A stretch of DNA of 39,316 nt from a virus, in IMG/VR virus record IMGVR_UViG_3300043434_000320, positions 1 through 39,316 of that record; one strand, 5' to 3'. A program made the translations under genes and the position numbers. A model generated the notes under the pieces. That model did not search any database. It was not told where the DNA came from and saw nothing but the letters and a program-made list of their open reading frames with translations. Shown here in pieces: positions 37,506 to 39,316 of this stretch. The first letter of the stretch is position 1, and every line of letters begins with the position of its first letter.

Positions 37506-37711
37506 GCAGATGCTCCAGACATTGGTTGAGATGTAGCGTGAAGCGCTACGCTTTGCTTGGGAGACCAAGGCTTACCGCAATTTGAGCACACACCGGCGGC
37601 CTCTTCAAGCGCCGACACCGGGTCCTCGCAGTGAATACACACAACCTCGATCTCAGTGCGGACTTCCACCACACCCGGCTCGATCTCTTGGGGTTCAAAA
37701 ACTTGTTTCAT
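37502..37711 (-). CDS. Zinc-ribbon phage protein, 69 aa
   Basis: The protein has CIHC and, about fourteen residues on, CSNC, which together form a zinc ribbon (VVCIHCEDPVSALEEAAGVC). An acidic N-terminus precedes it and a Ser/Ala-rich tail follows. It overlaps the holin candidate by 4 nt and is likely co-translated with the lysis genes. A DNA- or protein-binding role is possible; the function is unknown. Confidence 0.75.
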   Translation of the reverse strand: MKQVFEPQEIEPGVVEVRTEIEVVCIHCEDPVSALEEAAGVCSNCGKPWSPKQSVALHATSQPMSGASA

Positions 37712-37717
37712 ATAGTC

Positions 37718-39049
37718 TCACATAAGAAATGCCAGAAAACCACTTTGCGAAGGAGCAAACACCCAATTTGTGTTGTTGCCTCCGTTGATGTTTCCATCCG
37801 CCGTGTAAGCAACGTACTGAGACCCGGTTGTCGTGACGGCATTTACGTTTGTGACAGTGGTGTAGTACAGCGTCAGCGTTGGCGAAGAAACGTTTGTGTA
37901 TGCCAAATAGCCCTGAGACGTGGCTCCTGAAGTTCCCGTCAAAGTTGCTTGGTGTGTTGAGTCCCCGTACACCGTGAATGCAGGCGATGCCCCAGACCCC
38001 GGGATCTGCAGGTACGTGTAGCGTGAGGTTCCCACAGTTGATCCAAGCTCGACGCCGCGCGTAAAAGACCCAGACACAGAACCTGCTGGCGTTGATGTAA
38101 CCGAGTAAACGTTTGTAGGGCAAGCGCCGCTAAGACCAATAGCGGTAGAGTCGATGACTAAAATGCCGCCGCTACTCACCGATCCGCCAGAGATGTTTTC
38201 CCCAAGGTAATTGAATACCGCCGGTGCCTGCTTGGCAGCTATCGGGACGCCCGGACCGGATGGAATTGGGCAAACCGAAAGCGTAGAGCTTGCTGATGCA
38301 CCGCGGAAGTGAATTTGCGTATCAGATGCCCATGTCAGGTCGTAGTTGTAAAGGTACGAGCCAGATCGGGAGTAAAAGCCACCAAACAAAACGATTGGCT
38401 TGGATGCGGGGAATTGTGCATCCAACTTTTTGTATGCGTCGACAGGCATACTGACAGCGGCACGGCTGGTGCTGGTGTTTGATGGGTACCCAAGAATTGC
38501 GCCATTACAAGACGCCACCACAAATTGCGCCGTCCCATAATCAATTTGCAGCATGTAGCATTTGAACGGGTATACGCTAATGCCCGCATCTGAATACAAC
38601 TGCGTCGTGGCGCTTGTGCTGCCAATGATTTCAAGCTTGCCAATTTGATTTTGGCCGATTTTGATTTGCGCCGTAGACGATGCGCCGGGATTTGCATAGA
38701 TGGACACTACTGGAGCATCATTCAGAACACTCCACTGCGAAAAAATTACCGCCTGACTGGAGCCTGCATAGGTGATGTCCAGTCCTGTACTCACCTGAAT
38801 TTCAAATGAATCTACATAGCCGGGTCCAAGCGTAAAACTGCCGTTTGGATCGTCTGCCGTAAATGATCGCACACTGACATTGGCGTCAAATATGCACCCA
38901 ATCAAAGACGACGATGATGAAAAATACACGTTGTCGCTAGACGTGGGTGCCGAAGATGACACGGGGCCGCTTGTAGAGCCTACACGCCAGTTAGCGGCGT
39001 CGGTGTAGTACGCCGGTGAGCTGGGTGCGTTCCAATAAAGGTCAGCCAT
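37718..39049 (-). CDS. Tail-fibre or adhesin-like protein, 443 aa
   Basis: The protein is rich in Ser, Thr, Gly and Asn and built of short beta strands (YWNAPSSPAYYTDAANWR, FTADDPNGSFTLGPGYVDSF). The N-terminus LYWNAPSSPAYYTDAANW resembles the start of phage tail-appendage and autotransporter-like beta-helix proteins. No chaperone or peptidase motif is seen. It ends in FLAFLM. Its gene lies 1 nt after another fibre-like gene, which supports an appendage role. The receptor is unknown. Confidence 0.72.
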   Translation of the reverse strand: MADLYWNAPSSPAYYTDAANWRVGSTSGPVSSSAPTSSDNVYFSSSSSLIGCIFDANVSVRSFTADDPNGSFTLGPGYVDSFEIQVSTGLDITYAGSSQAVIFSQWSVLNDAPVVSIYANPGASSTAQIKIGQNQIGKLEIIGSTSATTQLYSDAGISVYPFKCYMLQIDYGTAQFVVASCNGAILGYPSNTSTSRAAVSMPVDAYKKLDAQFPASKPIVLFGGFYSRSGSYLYNYDLTWASDTQIHFRGASASSTLSVCPIPSGPGVPIAAKQAPAVFNYLGENISGGSVSSGGILVIDSTAIGLSGACPTNVYSVTSTPAGSVSGSFTRGVELGSTVGTSRYTYLQIPGSGASPAFTVYGDSTHQATLTGTSGATSQGYLAYTNVSSPTLTLYYTTVTNVNAVTTTGSQYVAYTADGNINGGNNTNWVFAPSQSGFLAFLM

Positions 39050-39050
39050 A

Positions 39051-39316
39051 TTAGACCCCTGTGTTTACAGCAAGGACGTCCCAGCGGCTCGCGGTGCTAT
39101 TCCACATGCAGCCAATGTACGTGGTGTACCCACTTGAAACGCCCGTCGGCAAAGAGACCCCAACCGCACGGTAGCCGCCAGAGCTCGTGTCAAAACTAAG
39201 CGTTACTGTTGACGATGCCGTCATGCGAAGGATCATCTTTTGGCCGTTGAACGGCGTTCCCGACGGTGCGCCAAGCGTCAGCGGGCCAGACTGGGCTGTC
39301 GCTACAAAGATGTCAT
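39051..39316 (-). CDS. Tail-fibre-like protein, C-terminal 87 residues, cut by right edge
   Basis: The reading frame is open to the right edge; an internal ATG at 39236 is not needed as start, because the codons before it read PLTLGAPSGTPFNGQKM without a stop. The end (TLSFDTSSGGYRA then PTGVSSGYTTYIGCMWNS) is a short beta domain common at the C-terminus of phage fibre and appendage proteins. The rest of the gene lies off the window. Confidence 0.75.
   Translation of the reverse strand, partial: DIFVATAQSGPLTLGAPSGTPFNGQKMILRMTASSTVTLSFDTSSGGYRAVGVSLPTGVSSGYTTYIGCMWNSTASRWDVLAVNTGV

Noticed and set aside
1-39316. tRNA genes, integrase, attachment sites
   Set aside because: No cloverleaf-like sequence, tyrosine or serine recombinase motif or tRNA fragment was recognised by eye. 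A dedicated tRNA scan would be needed to exclude an unusual tRNA.

Overview
The window is a single, gene-dense stretch of a tailed double-stranded DNA phage genome (Caudoviricetes), not bacterial chromosome. It carries a full phage replication set (family A DNA polymerase with a 3'-5' exonuclease, primase-helicase, SNF2 helicase, Cas4-like and VRR-NUC nucleases, a candidate single-strand DNA-binding protein), a lysis cassette, a P22 gp10-like tail or stabilisation protein, tail fibres and very large virion proteins. There is no tRNA, rRNA, integrase or recognisable host gene. The small-gene repertoire (the HTPGPW family, EPVAW/PPPQRTW family proteins, DUF3310) resembles phages of Gram-negative, often betaproteobacterial, freshwater hosts. 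That host assignment is inference only. Both ends are open: the left edge cuts a VWA-domain gene and the right edge cuts a tail-fibre gene.

Layout. (1) 1-4.8 kb, plus strand: the tail of a VWA-like metallopeptidase gene (DUF2201 type), an HNH/AP2 endonuclease, several acidic proteins of unknown function, a DUF3150-like protein, a MazG/PRA-PH-type nucleotide pyrophosphohydrolase and a winged-helix-like protein. Three genes here are preceded by the same AT-rich 16-bp palindrome. (2) 4.8-9.5 kb, plus strand: about twenty small genes, beginning with a secreted Rap1a/Tai-like protein that sits between two 16-bp direct repeats. Fifteen consecutive genes in this block are joined by fourteen 4-nt start/stop overlaps. 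A glutaredoxin, small DNA-binding candidates and many unknowns lie here. (3) 9.5-19.8 kb, plus strand: DUF3310, VRR-NUC, DNA polymerase, Cas4-like nuclease, HNH nuclease, a rho-independent terminator, SNF2 helicase, a sigma70-like promoter, a three-gene unit (Gp157-like, SSB-like, small HTH regulator) closed by a second terminator, then a 945-aa primase-helicase and a small gene. (4) 19.8-39.3 kb, minus strand: the virion and lysis genes read leftward and meet the early genes tail to tail with a 7-nt overlap. In transcription order they are tail fibres, zinc-ribbon protein, holin candidate, GH108 endolysin, gp10-like protein, jelly-roll-like virion protein, GNAT-like protein, cupin-like protein, and four large virion proteins of 1283, 636, 545 and 1999 aa.

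How the parts fit. The plus strand looks like the early and middle programme: host takeover, nucleotide metabolism, then replication and recombination. The minus strand looks like the late programme, whose promoter, capsid and terminase genes should lie beyond the right edge. The polymerase has leucine at the position equivalent to E. coli Pol I Phe762, a variant associated in viral ecology with slower replication. No gene-free stretch exceeds about 115 bases. The most unusual features are the start-associated palindromes, the long chain of overlapping small genes, the duplicated start around the Rap1a-like gene, and a short FEQDW repeat shared by two neighbouring virion proteins.
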